Shown: positions 9,629-18,019 of the stretch, in pieces
Numbering within the stretch: position 1 is the stretch's first letter
Layout of the letters: every line of letters starts with the position of its first letter
Translations under genes and position numbers: made by a program
Assembly: GCF_937912035.1 (NCBI RefSeq)
Contig: NZ_CALDPF010000050.1
Location: forward strand, 10,311 to 74,310
DNA length: 64,000 nucleotides
Source of the DNA: an uncultured Bacteroides sp.
GTDB lineage: Bacteria > Bacteroidota > Bacteroidia > Bacteroidales > Bacteroidaceae
Reading direction: 5' to 3'
The notes under the pieces: generated by a model
Database searches by the model: none
The model's input: the letters and a program-made list of their open reading frames with translations, nothing else
Told to the model about the DNA's origin: nothing

Positions 9629-11146
9629 TTATTGTAAATCAGGCAATATCGGGTGTAAGGTCTTACCTTCCTTATCTACAGGATATTGTGCATTCTCATT
9701 CTCAAGGCGTTTTATCATCTGCTCACACATCCACCTGAGTTGTGAGGGATTAGAAGATGAAAGATCATTATTCTCGTATGGGTCGTCTGAAAGATTATAT
9801 AATTTATAAGAAGGAACACCACCTTTCTCAGGATTATAATAATAAATAATCTTCCATTTATCCTTTCTGTAAGACGTAAAGTAACTGCCACGATGCTTGT
9901 GAGGGAAATGCATCAAGACATCATCACGTCTTGATCTGTCTTTCTTACCGGAAAGCAGTTTCTTTATATCACTGCCATCCAATATATGATTCTTAGGCAA
10001 ATCAACATTAGCTGCAGACAGGACTGTAGGAAATACATCCATTATGGTACCAATTTCAGTCTGGACAAAATTCTGTTTTATAGGAAACTTCTTCTGGAAT
10101 TTATTTGAAGAATCAGGCTTGGCCCAAGATACTATAAAAGGAACTCTTACTCCACCTTCATATTCAGAACCTTTTTTACCTTTCAATGGCGCGGATGAAG
10201 CATGGTCTTCAGGATCACCAAGCGGAGCGTCACTTCCATTGTCACCTATGAAAAATATCAAGGTATTCTCTGCCACACCCAATTCCTCGAGATTATACAG
10301 CAAATCACCTAAGGATTTATCCATACCTTCTATCAAGGTGGCAAATGCTCTTGCATTGTCACTCTTCTTACCTTTAGGATAATTATCAATAAAACGTTCA
10401 TCCTTCTCAAAAGGGGAATGAACAGCATAATGCGCAAGATTCAAATAAAAGGGCTTACCCTCAGATACCGATTTCTTTATCTCTTTACATGCCTCGTTTG
10501 TCAATGCATCAGTCAGAAATGTATTGGTCCCATGATATTCTTCTAAATCAGGAACAGCCTTTGTACGCTGTCCCTTTATCCAACCATATCCGTTTTCTCC
10601 ATGATAACTACCAGGATGTCCTATTGCACAACCGGCAACATTAATATCAAATCCTATAACCTTAGGGTCTTTCCCTTCACTTTGGTTACACCCAAAATGT
10701 GCTTTTCCTATATGGATTGTCCTGTAACCGGCAGATTTTAACAATGACGGATAAGTTATGCTGGAGGAATTTAATCCTTTCCAGTTCCATTCTTTGGGAC
10801 CATAATCATTTCTGTTATTATAATTTTCTGAAATCCAGTTTGTAGTATGATGACGTGCTGAATTCTGACCTGTCATAATTGATATTCGTGAGGGTGAACT
10901 TACACTTTGAGCATAAAAGGTAGAAAAACGTGCACCTTGTTCAGCCAAACGTTCCATATTGGGGGTTCTATACCAGTTGTTCAAAGGTTGGGGTAAAAGA
11001 GTTCCGTTGGAATCTGTAATAAATGGTACAGAAGTATCCATAACTCCCATATCATCAACCAAAAAAACAACTATATTAGGACGGTCCTGCGAATAAAGTG
11101 TTACAGAACTTAAAAACATTAAACATAAAAGACTTTTATTATTCAT
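9629..11146 (-). CDS. S1-family sulfatase, duplicate copy 1
   Basis: Exported sulfatase of about 505 residues. I chose the ATG at 11144-11146, which starts at the signal peptide MNNKSLLCLMFLSSVTLYSQ; ten more codons are open upstream. Motifs are NIVVFLVDDMG, SSPSRISIMTGQNSARH (serine formylglycine site), HIGKAHFG and FFIGDNGSDAPLG. The whole protein is identical to that of the gene at 16471-17988 except for four substitutions in the last ten residues. The DNA looks identical over about 1.5 kb, although the flanking sequence has diverged strongly. Upstream lies a decayed copy of the beta-helix gene that also precedes copy 2. The subfamily is not assigned; the ordered insert before PNMERLAEQG is typical of a distinct S1 group. 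Confidence 0.93.
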   Translation of the reverse strand: MNNKSLLCLMFLSSVTLYSQDRPNIVVFLVDDMGVMDTSVPFITDSNGTLLPQPLNNWYRTPNMERLAEQGARFSTFYAQSVSSPSRISIMTGQNSARHHTTNWISENYNNRNDYGPKEWNWKGLNSSSITYPSLLKSAGYRTIHIGKAHFGCNQSEGKDPKVIGFDINVAGCAIGHPGSYHGENGYGWIKGQRTKAVPDLEEYHGTNTFLTDALTNEACKEIKKSVSEGKPFYLNLAHYAVHSPFEKDERFIDNYPKGKKSDNARAFATLIEGMDKSLGDLLYNLEELGVAENTLIFFIGDNGSDAPLGDPEDHASSAPLKGKKGSEYEGGVRVPFIVSWAKPDSSNKFQKKFPIKQNFVQTEIGTIMDVFPTVLSAANVDLPKNHILDGSDIKKLLSGKKDRSRRDDVLMHFPHKHRGSYFTSYRKDKWKIIYYYNPEKGGVPSYKLYNLSDDPYENNDLSSSNPSQLRWMCEQMIKRLENENAQYPVDKEGKTLHPILPDLQ

Positions 11147-11177
11147 CGTTATATATTTTAAATAAAAAAATATCATT
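9661..11177. repeat. Long direct repeat, copy 1 (partner 16503-18019)
   Basis: By eye I find no mismatch between this block and 16503-18019, a constant offset of 6842 bases. Identity stops abruptly on both sides: at the 3' end of the sulfatase gene (last ten codons differ) and just upstream of its start, where the beta-helix gene or its remnant begins. The block covers nearly the whole sulfatase gene. The sharp edges inside homologous but diverged flanks are what gene conversion leaves. Direct repeats of this size could also recombine and delete or duplicate the 6.8 kb between them. Confidence 0.9.
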
Positions 11178-11790
11178 ACAAAACAACAGGATACAATGTA
11201 CTTTCAGAAAAAAAATCCGTAGTTTCTACAGAACAGGAATTGATATAACGTGGAGGATTATCGAAACCTACATCTATTTTATAAGGGCCCAAATGCAACC
11301 AGATATAGAATCATGGAGTCTCTCCATTACGATTATTCTCTTTAAATTTGTTATTTTAGATAATAATTCTTTCCTCCTACTTTATGAAATGTCGCCATAG
11401 AGAGCATTTTAGATTTTGTAAAAGTAAGATAAACACAATTATTTTCTACGAAATTATCACTAGAACAACTATGAAAATAACTTCAGAATCATCGACCTAA
11501 TATTTCGTCTTCTTACTGAAAGTTATCAAATATCTATTTGAAGAAAAACGTCACTTCTTGTTATAAATACTCAAACCACAAAAACTTCAAAGCACTTTAA
11601 AGGCCTTCAATTCTATAATCACAACCGTCTATTACTCTTTATCATCATAATCCTTTGGAATTGTTTTATTCATAATTTTATCACTACAGCCAATTAACAG
11701 AAAAAAGAAGAATAAGTATAACTGTAATATCCTGCACAAGCTTAATATACTATTATATTTTATAAGTTCACATTATTGACGAAATGATTT
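11173..11790 (-). pseudogene. Decayed remnant of the BACON/beta-helix lipoprotein gene
   Basis: This 620-bp stretch has no intact gene but aligns with both ends of the beta-helix gene at 18015-19574. From 11178 to about 11490 it follows the 3' part of that gene (for example the shared stretch around 11428-11490 and 18282-18350), with many substitutions and small gaps. At 11640-11760, read on the minus strand, it still encodes a lipoprotein signal (LSLCR...FFFFLLIGCSDK) that matches FSLC...FFCSCSDE of the intact gene, and runs into a stop after DYDDKE. There is also an in-frame stop near the former start. About 60% of the original 1.56 kb has been lost. It sits immediately upstream of sulfatase copy 1, exactly where the intact gene sits relative to copy 2. 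Confidence 0.85.
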
Positions 11791-11802
11791 TATAAGATAA
11801 CT

Positions 11803-13131
11803 TCATGAAAACTGTTTTATATACCTAAAATTAGCATCCCATTTTTTTATCTCATCAAGCAACATCTTGACAATCTCAGTGTTATAGCCTGCTACATTTG
11901 TCTTTTCCTCAATATCGTATTTCAGATTATACAACCTTACGTGTTCGTATTTCCTATCAACATGCAGTTTCCAAGTATATTTACGTGCACATATACCATT
12001 ACGTGTTCTCCAAAATAAAGTTCTTTCCGGTATGGCTTTACCCTCTGTCATCATCCTAAGTATACTGTAGCCATCATGCTCTACACCTTTCATGTCTATA
12101 CCAGTAGCCTCACATACCGTAGGCATAATATCAAAAGTCATCAATATCTCGTCAGAAACACTTCCCGGCCTTATATGACCACACCATCTCGCTATGGAAG
12201 AAACTCTGTGACCTCCCTCCAACAACGAACCCTTACCGCCAGACCAAGGAAAATTGGAGGCATATTTAGCACCTCCATTATCAGAAAAGAAAAAAATCAA
12301 AGTTTCCTCGTCAAGTTTCAAATCTTTTATAACCTTCATTATTCTTCCCACATTATCATCAACAGACTCTACCATCTCTTTGTATATTATCTCATAGTCC
12401 GCACGTCCTGTTCCAGTAACTTTCAGTTTACCGTCAGAAATAGAACGTACAGCCCTATCATTAGGTCCTTGCAATGGATAATGACATGCTTCATAAGGCA
12501 CATAAACAAAAAAAGGCCTATCCTTCTTTTCCTTTATATACTCCACTGCATGATCTGTTATTATATCTGTAGTATAACCAACCTCAGGTTTTATAATATC
12601 ATTCTCCCACCAATCCTCATAACCTTCCTGATCTATATGCGAAAAATAGTCAACATTACCAGCAACATAACCCACAAACCTGTCAAAACCGTGGTTCACT
12701 GGATTATATTTTTTGTCATAGCCAAGATGCCATTTACCAAAAATTGCGGTCTCATAATTTTTCTGTTTCAGAAGCTTTGCAATAGTAGGTATATCTGTTG
12801 ATAAACCATATTTGCGATGAGAAGCTGCAGTTATAACGCCTTCTATTCCTGAATATTGTTGGTATCTTCCAGTCATCAGAGCCGCACGAGTTGGACTTGA
12901 TACGACTCCATTTGTATGAAAATCCGTAAAAATAATACCTTCTTTCGCTAATCTATCAATATTGGGCGTTTTGTGAGACTTGTTTCCGTAACAAGCAAAA
13001 TCACTGTAACCCATATCATCAACAACTATGATTACAATATTGGGCAGAACTTCACTATTAATATTTCCGGCATATATATCCTCGCCAATTGCCCCAAAAC
13101 TGACTAAAATAGGGAAATATATTATTTTCAT
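11803..13131 (-). CDS. S1-family sulfatase, serine type
   Basis: Sulfatase of 442 residues with a short signal peptide. Motifs are NIVIIVVDDMGYSD, SSPTRAALMTGRYQQ (serine nucleophile precursor), FGKWHLGYD, FFFSDNGGAK and a HGFD..VGYVAGNVDYFSHID..GYEDWW segment. From memory, that last segment resembles a set of S1 sulfatases found in galactan, including carrageenan, loci (S1_19-like). I treat the assignment as tentative. The gene is 28 bp downstream of the next sulfatase and just downstream, in genome order, of the beta-helix remnant, so it is transcribed as part of the same enzyme block. The length is at the short end for the family but the fold appears complete. Confidence 0.92.
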   Translation of the reverse strand: MKIIYFPILVSFGAIGEDIYAGNINSEVLPNIVIIVVDDMGYSDFACYGNKSHKTPNIDRLAKEGIIFTDFHTNGVVSSPTRAALMTGRYQQYSGIEGVITAASHRKYGLSTDIPTIAKLLKQKNYETAIFGKWHLGYDKKYNPVNHGFDRFVGYVAGNVDYFSHIDQEGYEDWWENDIIKPEVGYTTDIITDHAVEYIKEKKDRPFFVYVPYEACHYPLQGPNDRAVRSISDGKLKVTGTGRADYEIIYKEMVESVDDNVGRIMKVIKDLKLDEETLIFFFSDNGGAKYASNFPWSGGKGSLLEGGHRVSSIARWCGHIRPGSVSDEILMTFDIMPTVCEATGIDMKGVEHDGYSILRMMTEGKAIPERTLFWRTRNGICARKYTWKLHVDRKYEHVRLYNLKYDIEEKTNVAGYNTEIVKMLLDEIKKWDANFRYIKQFS

Positions 13132-13159
13132 AATTCAATGTTTTTTTTATTTTATATAT

Positions 13160-14686
13160 TCACATAAGTTTTCTAATCTTCTCCACCTGTTTCCAAGTGT
13201 TTCCCTTATCATTTTTTTGAGAGATACCTGGTGTACTTCGTCCTTCATTGATATAACATAAAAGTAAAGATTTTAATTCTTGTACTTTATTGGGATAGTC
13301 GTTGACAAGATTATGCCTCTCACTAGGATCAGATTCCATATCATAAAGCTGCATTGAAGGTAAATTCTTAATTATACTATCATTCTTTCCAGGACGCGGA
13401 TAACTCCAACCACCGGAACTGGCAGACAATAACAACTTCCACTTTCCCTGTCTAATGGTAAATTCACCATTTATTGAATGATGAACTGTCGCTTCACGAA
13501 TGGTAGAAACTTCCTTCACCGAATATAAGGCAGGAAGAATATTATAACTGTCCTCACCTTCTGTATCCAACAAATTATAATCGTTTATAGCAGCAAAAGT
13601 GGCATAAAAATCAGTCAGACAGACCGTTTGTTGTATCTTATGATGAGATATCTTCGAAGGCCAACGAACTAAACATGGTATTCTATGACCACCGTCATAT
13701 AGATCCGCCTTATGACCACGATATATATAATTGGAATGATGCCCCTTCTCCTCCATTATGGAGATTCCAGCCGCAGGACTACAACCATTGTCAGCAGTAA
13801 ACACTATTATTGTATTATTGTCTTCACCAGATTTTTTTGCAGCATCAAGTATTTTACCAACCATGGCGTCAACACGAAGGACATAATCACCATATTCACC
13901 TATTCCTGATTTACCACTGAATTCATCTGTTGGAAGTATCGGAGTATGAGGAGCCGGTAGAGGAAGATAAAGGAAATAAGGGTCCGACGACTTGGATTTT
14001 TCCAATATATATTTACATCCCTTTTCTATTATATGTGACAACACTTCTTCATGACGAAAATCAGAAGAAGTAGGTCCCTTACGCCACCAACTATATTTCC
14101 CTTTATTCTCAGTTATGGTATCAGGGATAGCCGTCGGCATATCATTCTCAACATACACATACGGAGGCATATCAAGCGAACCGCAGAAACCATAAAAATA
14201 ATCAAACCCCAAAGTTGTCGGACCGTTTTTAATCGGTTTCCCATAGTCTATATTTTTTATACCTGCATCTATATTGTACCAATCCCAGCCAAGATGCCAT
14301 TTCCCTATTGCACCGGTATTATAACCTTGTTTTTTAAGCATAGAAGCCATAGTTTCACGTGTAGAAGGTATTAAGGCCTTGGAATAACCGTTCAAAACTC
14401 CCTGTTTTAAAGTAGAACGCCAATTATAACGCCCAGTCAATATTCCATATCTTGTAGGTGTACTTACGGAAGATGAAGAATGACAATCCATAAGAACGGC
14501 TCCCTCATCTGCCATCATGTCAAGATTATATGTCTTAATTTTAGAACCTCCATTGAGATAGGAAATATCACCAAACCCCATATCATCGGCAAGGATAAAT
14601 ATAATATTAGGACGTTTTTCCGTATTTGCCAAACATAAAGATGATGAATATAAAACAAATGCGGAGAATAATAATTCAGTTTTCAT
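13160..14686 (-). CDS. S1-family sulfatase, serine type
   Basis: Sulfatase of 508 residues with a signal peptide (MKTELLFSAFVLYSSSLCLA). Visible motifs are NIIFILADDMGFGD, STPTRYGILTGRYNW (serine formylglycine site), IGKWHLGWDW, PAPHTPILPT and FTADNGCSPAAG. The PAPHTPI and ADNGCSP features and the DGGHRIP segment resemble S1 sulfatases acting on galactose or N-acetylgalactosamine 6-sulfate (S1_15-like); this is from memory and not tested. The gene sits between the sulfatase at 11803 and the esterase at 14726 with gaps of 28 and 39 bp, consistent with one operon. Confidence 0.92.
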   Translation of the reverse strand: MKTELLFSAFVLYSSSLCLANTEKRPNIIFILADDMGFGDISYLNGGSKIKTYNLDMMADEGAVLMDCHSSSSVSTPTRYGILTGRYNWRSTLKQGVLNGYSKALIPSTRETMASMLKKQGYNTGAIGKWHLGWDWYNIDAGIKNIDYGKPIKNGPTTLGFDYFYGFCGSLDMPPYVYVENDMPTAIPDTITENKGKYSWWRKGPTSSDFRHEEVLSHIIEKGCKYILEKSKSSDPYFLYLPLPAPHTPILPTDEFSGKSGIGEYGDYVLRVDAMVGKILDAAKKSGEDNNTIIVFTADNGCSPAAGISIMEEKGHHSNYIYRGHKADLYDGGHRIPCLVRWPSKISHHKIQQTVCLTDFYATFAAINDYNLLDTEGEDSYNILPALYSVKEVSTIREATVHHSINGEFTIRQGKWKLLLSASSGGWSYPRPGKNDSIIKNLPSMQLYDMESDPSERHNLVNDYPNKVQELKSLLLCYINEGRSTPGISQKNDKGNTWKQVEKIRKLM

Positions 14687-14725
14687 AATTTCTAAGATTA
14701 AAACTATACAAATTAATGTATTTGT

Positions 14726-15553
14726 CTATTTAAAAGTATTTTTCAAGAAAAGAATAACTTCTTTCATACAACAGTAAAAATTTTTATCTCCATTGTTTTT
14801 CCTAAAGAATGAACCATTGAAGAAACCATGATCTGCTCCTTTAAATGGAACCAGCTTACAATCATTACCATACTTATCCATCAATGTTTTGAATGTCAAT
14901 GCATTTTTATAAGGCACTGTTTTGTCTGCTGTTCCATGCATTATAAGTGTCGGAGGCAATCCTGATGTGATGTTATGATTAGGTGACAGAGACAGTTCAT
15001 TACCATCGAAGCATTTCATTCCATAACCATCCTTAGTTGTATCCAATACTGGATTATACAATATCAACGCATTAGGTTTTGAAGATATCATTTCTTCTCC
15101 CGATGAATCAAAAACTGCAGTACATAATGCTATATGTCCACCGGCTGATCCTCCGCTTGCGAATATTCTCTGAGGATTTATACCAAATTTCTTGTAATTA
15201 CTCCTAATATAAATAATGGCATCTCTTGCATCTTCAACACAATCAAAAGGAGTTACACTGTCACTATTCATTGTTCTGTAATCTGCAGATATAGCAACAT
15301 AACCTTTAGACACTAAAAATTTACACTGCTGATAAAATTGTCTTGCACTACCAGACTTCCATCCTCCTCCAAAAAAATGGACAACAACTGTTCTGTTATT
15401 TATCACACTACTATTTTCAGGATAAAATACATGCAAACGTAATTCGCCTTTTAATGTTTTTTTATATACAATTCTTTCATCTGGTACAATATTATTATTA
15501 GCATATAGAATTGTTGATAAAAAGAACAGCAATAAACTTATCCTGATTTTCAT
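14726..15553 (-). CDS. Single-domain alpha/beta-hydrolase esterase
   Basis: Exported alpha/beta-hydrolase of about 275 residues. The ATG at 15551-15553 gives MKIRISLLLFFLSTILYA as signal peptide. The oxyanion-hole strand is VVVHFFGGGWKSG, the nucleophile elbow is GGSAGGH, the acid is in HGTADKTVP and the catalytic histidine in GADHGFF. This is the BD-FAE / acetylxylan-esterase-like type, so removal of acetyl or another acyl group from a glycan is the likely role. It differs from the fused esterase at 2317 in being single-domain with a fully canonical GxSxG. It lies between a sulfatase and an SGNH hydrolase, so several acyl-removing folds are present in one locus. Confidence 0.85.
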   Translation of the reverse strand: MKIRISLLLFFLSTILYANNNIVPDERIVYKKTLKGELRLHVFYPENSSVINNRTVVVHFFGGGWKSGSARQFYQQCKFLVSKGYVAISADYRTMNSDSVTPFDCVEDARDAIIYIRSNYKKFGINPQRIFASGGSAGGHIALCTAVFDSSGEEMISSKPNALILYNPVLDTTKDGYGMKCFDGNELSLSPNHNITSGLPPTLIMHGTADKTVPYKNALTFKTLMDKYGNDCKLVPFKGADHGFFNGSFFRKNNGDKNFYCCMKEVILFLKNTFK

Positions 15554-15586
15554 AAATACCACCATTTTTAAAGTTTTTCTTAAACA

Positions 15587-16216
15587 TCAGAATGCAGATT
15601 TTATTGCATTTATTACTGGAACTGACAATTCTTTATACCCTTCTTTATTATAGTGAACATCATTATCCCCATTACCATTTCTTTCATGTATACCTATGGA
15701 AATATCATAAAGTTCATTTATTGGAATATTATTAGATTCCATTACCTTACGTGCTACAGAATTATACTTTTCCACATCCTCGGAATAACGTCCTGGTTCT
15801 TTGTTCGGAACCATTGTAGTTGTAGCAAATATCAACTTGGCATCAGTTTTTTTAAGTATTTTTACTATTTCTCTTAAATTTTGCTCATAATCTTCTAACG
15901 ATGTGGTTAGCTTTCCGTTCTTCTTATCCCGGTTTGAAGGAGTACTTCTATAACATAGGTCATGCAATCCGAAATTGAAATGAATGACATCCCAATCTGT
16001 ATCTCCTAACCAGCTTTTCAAACTATCAACACCAATTCCTGTATAACGGGCATTACCTCTATTATGAAAGACATCAGCCACATCATTAAGACCTTCTTTA
16101 ACATAAGGTGTATAACCAATAGATATAGAATCACCAATTATAAGAACTTTTTTCTTTGATTCTGTAAATGAAAACAATGAAAAACAAACTAATAAAAATA
16201 ATAATTTAAACTTCAT
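15587..16216 (-). CDS. SGNH/GDSL hydrolase (esterase)
   Basis: A small exported SGNH hydrolase. The ATG at 16214-16216 begins the signal peptide MKFKLLFLLVCFSLFSFTES; the open frame extends nine codons further. Block I is IIGDSISIGY with the nucleophile serine, block III is HFNFGLHDL, and block V is DVHYNKEGY with the Asp-x-x-His pair. Such enzymes usually deacylate sugars. It is 34 bp downstream-adjacent to the alpha/beta-hydrolase gene. About 250 bp with no recognisable gene separates it from sulfatase copy 2, so a promoter could be there, though I see no clear one. Confidence 0.82.
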   Translation of the reverse strand: MKFKLLFLLVCFSLFSFTESKKKVLIIGDSISIGYTPYVKEGLNDVADVFHNRGNARYTGIGVDSLKSWLGDTDWDVIHFNFGLHDLCYRSTPSNRDKKNGKLTTSLEDYEQNLREIVKILKKTDAKLIFATTTMVPNKEPGRYSEDVEKYNSVARKVMESNNIPINELYDISIGIHERNGNGDNDVHYNKEGYKELSVPVINAIKSAF

Positions 16217-16470
16217 AATAATTAAAATATGGTAAAAAATCAATAATTCTTTATGTAAAATCTATTTATTGATAAACCTAATATTAAAAAACAACTTATT
16301 TATTAAAAAATATTCTTACCTACAATCTTTATTTATTATTGAAATATCTTCTCAGAAATTATTCTCGTAAACGGTTAACTGTATATTTGTCCCATCTATG
16401 TCCAATATAAAAATCATATCATAAATAAAAACTTAGGTTCATAGATTTTTAAATTAATTGAATATTTATA

Positions 16471-17988
16471 TTATTGAAAATCAGGCAGTACCGGATACAA
16501 GATCTTACCTTCCTTATCTACAGGATATTGTGCATTCTCATTCTCAAGGCGTTTTATCATCTGCTCACACATCCACCTGAGTTGTGAGGGATTAGAAGAT
16601 GAAAGATCATTATTCTCGTATGGGTCGTCTGAAAGATTATATAATTTATAAGAAGGAACACCACCTTTCTCAGGATTATAATAATAAATAATCTTCCATT
16701 TATCCTTTCTGTAAGACGTAAAGTAACTGCCACGATGCTTGTGAGGGAAATGCATCAAGACATCATCACGTCTTGATCTGTCTTTCTTACCGGAAAGCAG
16801 TTTCTTTATATCACTGCCATCCAATATATGATTCTTAGGCAAATCAACATTAGCTGCAGACAGGACTGTAGGAAATACATCCATTATGGTACCAATTTCA
16901 GTCTGGACAAAATTCTGTTTTATAGGAAACTTCTTCTGGAATTTATTTGAAGAATCAGGCTTGGCCCAAGATACTATAAAAGGAACTCTTACTCCACCTT
17001 CATATTCAGAACCTTTTTTACCTTTCAATGGCGCGGATGAAGCATGGTCTTCAGGATCACCAAGCGGAGCGTCACTTCCATTGTCACCTATGAAAAATAT
17101 CAAGGTATTCTCTGCCACACCCAATTCCTCGAGATTATACAGCAAATCACCTAAGGATTTATCCATACCTTCTATCAAGGTGGCAAATGCTCTTGCATTG
17201 TCACTCTTCTTACCTTTAGGATAATTATCAATAAAACGTTCATCCTTCTCAAAAGGGGAATGAACAGCATAATGCGCAAGATTCAAATAAAAGGGCTTAC
17301 CCTCAGATACCGATTTCTTTATCTCTTTACATGCCTCGTTTGTCAATGCATCAGTCAGAAATGTATTGGTCCCATGATATTCTTCTAAATCAGGAACAGC
17401 CTTTGTACGCTGTCCCTTTATCCAACCATATCCGTTTTCTCCATGATAACTACCAGGATGTCCTATTGCACAACCGGCAACATTAATATCAAATCCTATA
17501 ACCTTAGGGTCTTTCCCTTCACTTTGGTTACACCCAAAATGTGCTTTTCCTATATGGATTGTCCTGTAACCGGCAGATTTTAACAATGACGGATAAGTTA
17601 TGCTGGAGGAATTTAATCCTTTCCAGTTCCATTCTTTGGGACCATAATCATTTCTGTTATTATAATTTTCTGAAATCCAGTTTGTAGTATGATGACGTGC
17701 TGAATTCTGACCTGTCATAATTGATATTCGTGAGGGTGAACTTACACTTTGAGCATAAAAGGTAGAAAAACGTGCACCTTGTTCAGCCAAACGTTCCATA
17801 TTGGGGGTTCTATACCAGTTGTTCAAAGGTTGGGGTAAAAGAGTTCCGTTGGAATCTGTAATAAATGGTACAGAAGTATCCATAACTCCCATATCATCAA
17901 CCAAAAAAACAACTATATTAGGACGGTCCTGCGAATAAAGTGTTACAGAACTTAAAAACATTAAACATAAAAGACTTTTATTATTCAT
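16471..17988 (-). CDS. S1-family sulfatase, duplicate copy 2
   Basis: The twin of the sulfatase at 9629-11146. It has the same signal peptide and SSPSRISIMTG motif, and differs only at four positions in the last ten residues (ending ILYPVLPDFQ against TLHPILPDLQ). The ATG at 17986-17988 starts the signal peptide. It follows the intact beta-helix gene by 26 bp, so the two are co-transcribed. This is probably the ancestral arrangement; copy 1 sits next to a decayed beta-helix gene. Keeping two identical copies suggests either dosage selection or recent gene conversion. Confidence 0.93.
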   Translation of the reverse strand: MNNKSLLCLMFLSSVTLYSQDRPNIVVFLVDDMGVMDTSVPFITDSNGTLLPQPLNNWYRTPNMERLAEQGARFSTFYAQSVSSPSRISIMTGQNSARHHTTNWISENYNNRNDYGPKEWNWKGLNSSSITYPSLLKSAGYRTIHIGKAHFGCNQSEGKDPKVIGFDINVAGCAIGHPGSYHGENGYGWIKGQRTKAVPDLEEYHGTNTFLTDALTNEACKEIKKSVSEGKPFYLNLAHYAVHSPFEKDERFIDNYPKGKKSDNARAFATLIEGMDKSLGDLLYNLEELGVAENTLIFFIGDNGSDAPLGDPEDHASSAPLKGKKGSEYEGGVRVPFIVSWAKPDSSNKFQKKFPIKQNFVQTEIGTIMDVFPTVLSAANVDLPKNHILDGSDIKKLLSGKKDRSRRDDVLMHFPHKHRGSYFTSYRKDKWKIIYYYNPEKGGVPSYKLYNLSDDPYENNDLSSSNPSQLRWMCEQMIKRLENENAQYPVDKEGKILYPVLPDFQ

Positions 17989-18019
17989 CGTTATATATTT
18001 TAAATAAAAAAATATCATT
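16503..18019. repeat. Long direct repeat, copy 2 (partner 9661-11177)
   Basis: The second copy of the approximately 1.5-kb sulfatase repeat. Its right boundary falls at the stop codon of the beta-helix gene; beyond it the two loci remain alignable but strongly diverged. Its left boundary falls in the last ten codons of the sulfatase, and downstream the sequences are unrelated. Confidence 0.9.

Noticed and set aside
11098..11400. A 100-codon plus-strand frame covering the start of sulfatase copy 1
   Set aside because: It overlaps the beta-helix pseudogene and the sulfatase start on the other strand; no domain or promoter supports it.
12076..12801. A 241-codon plus-strand open frame
   Set aside because: It is antisense to the sulfatase at 11803-13131, has no recognisable motif or signal, and AT-rich codon bias explains its length.
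16275..16440. Pair of 7-bp complementary segments AACCTAA and TTAGGTT
   Set aside because: They are about 150 bases apart and short; expected by chance in AT-rich sequence.
9629..18019. The long direct repeats as ends of a composite transposon
   Set aside because: No transposase, terminal inverted repeats or target-site duplication; the repeats are sulfatase genes with homologous flanks, so tandem duplication and gene conversion fit better.
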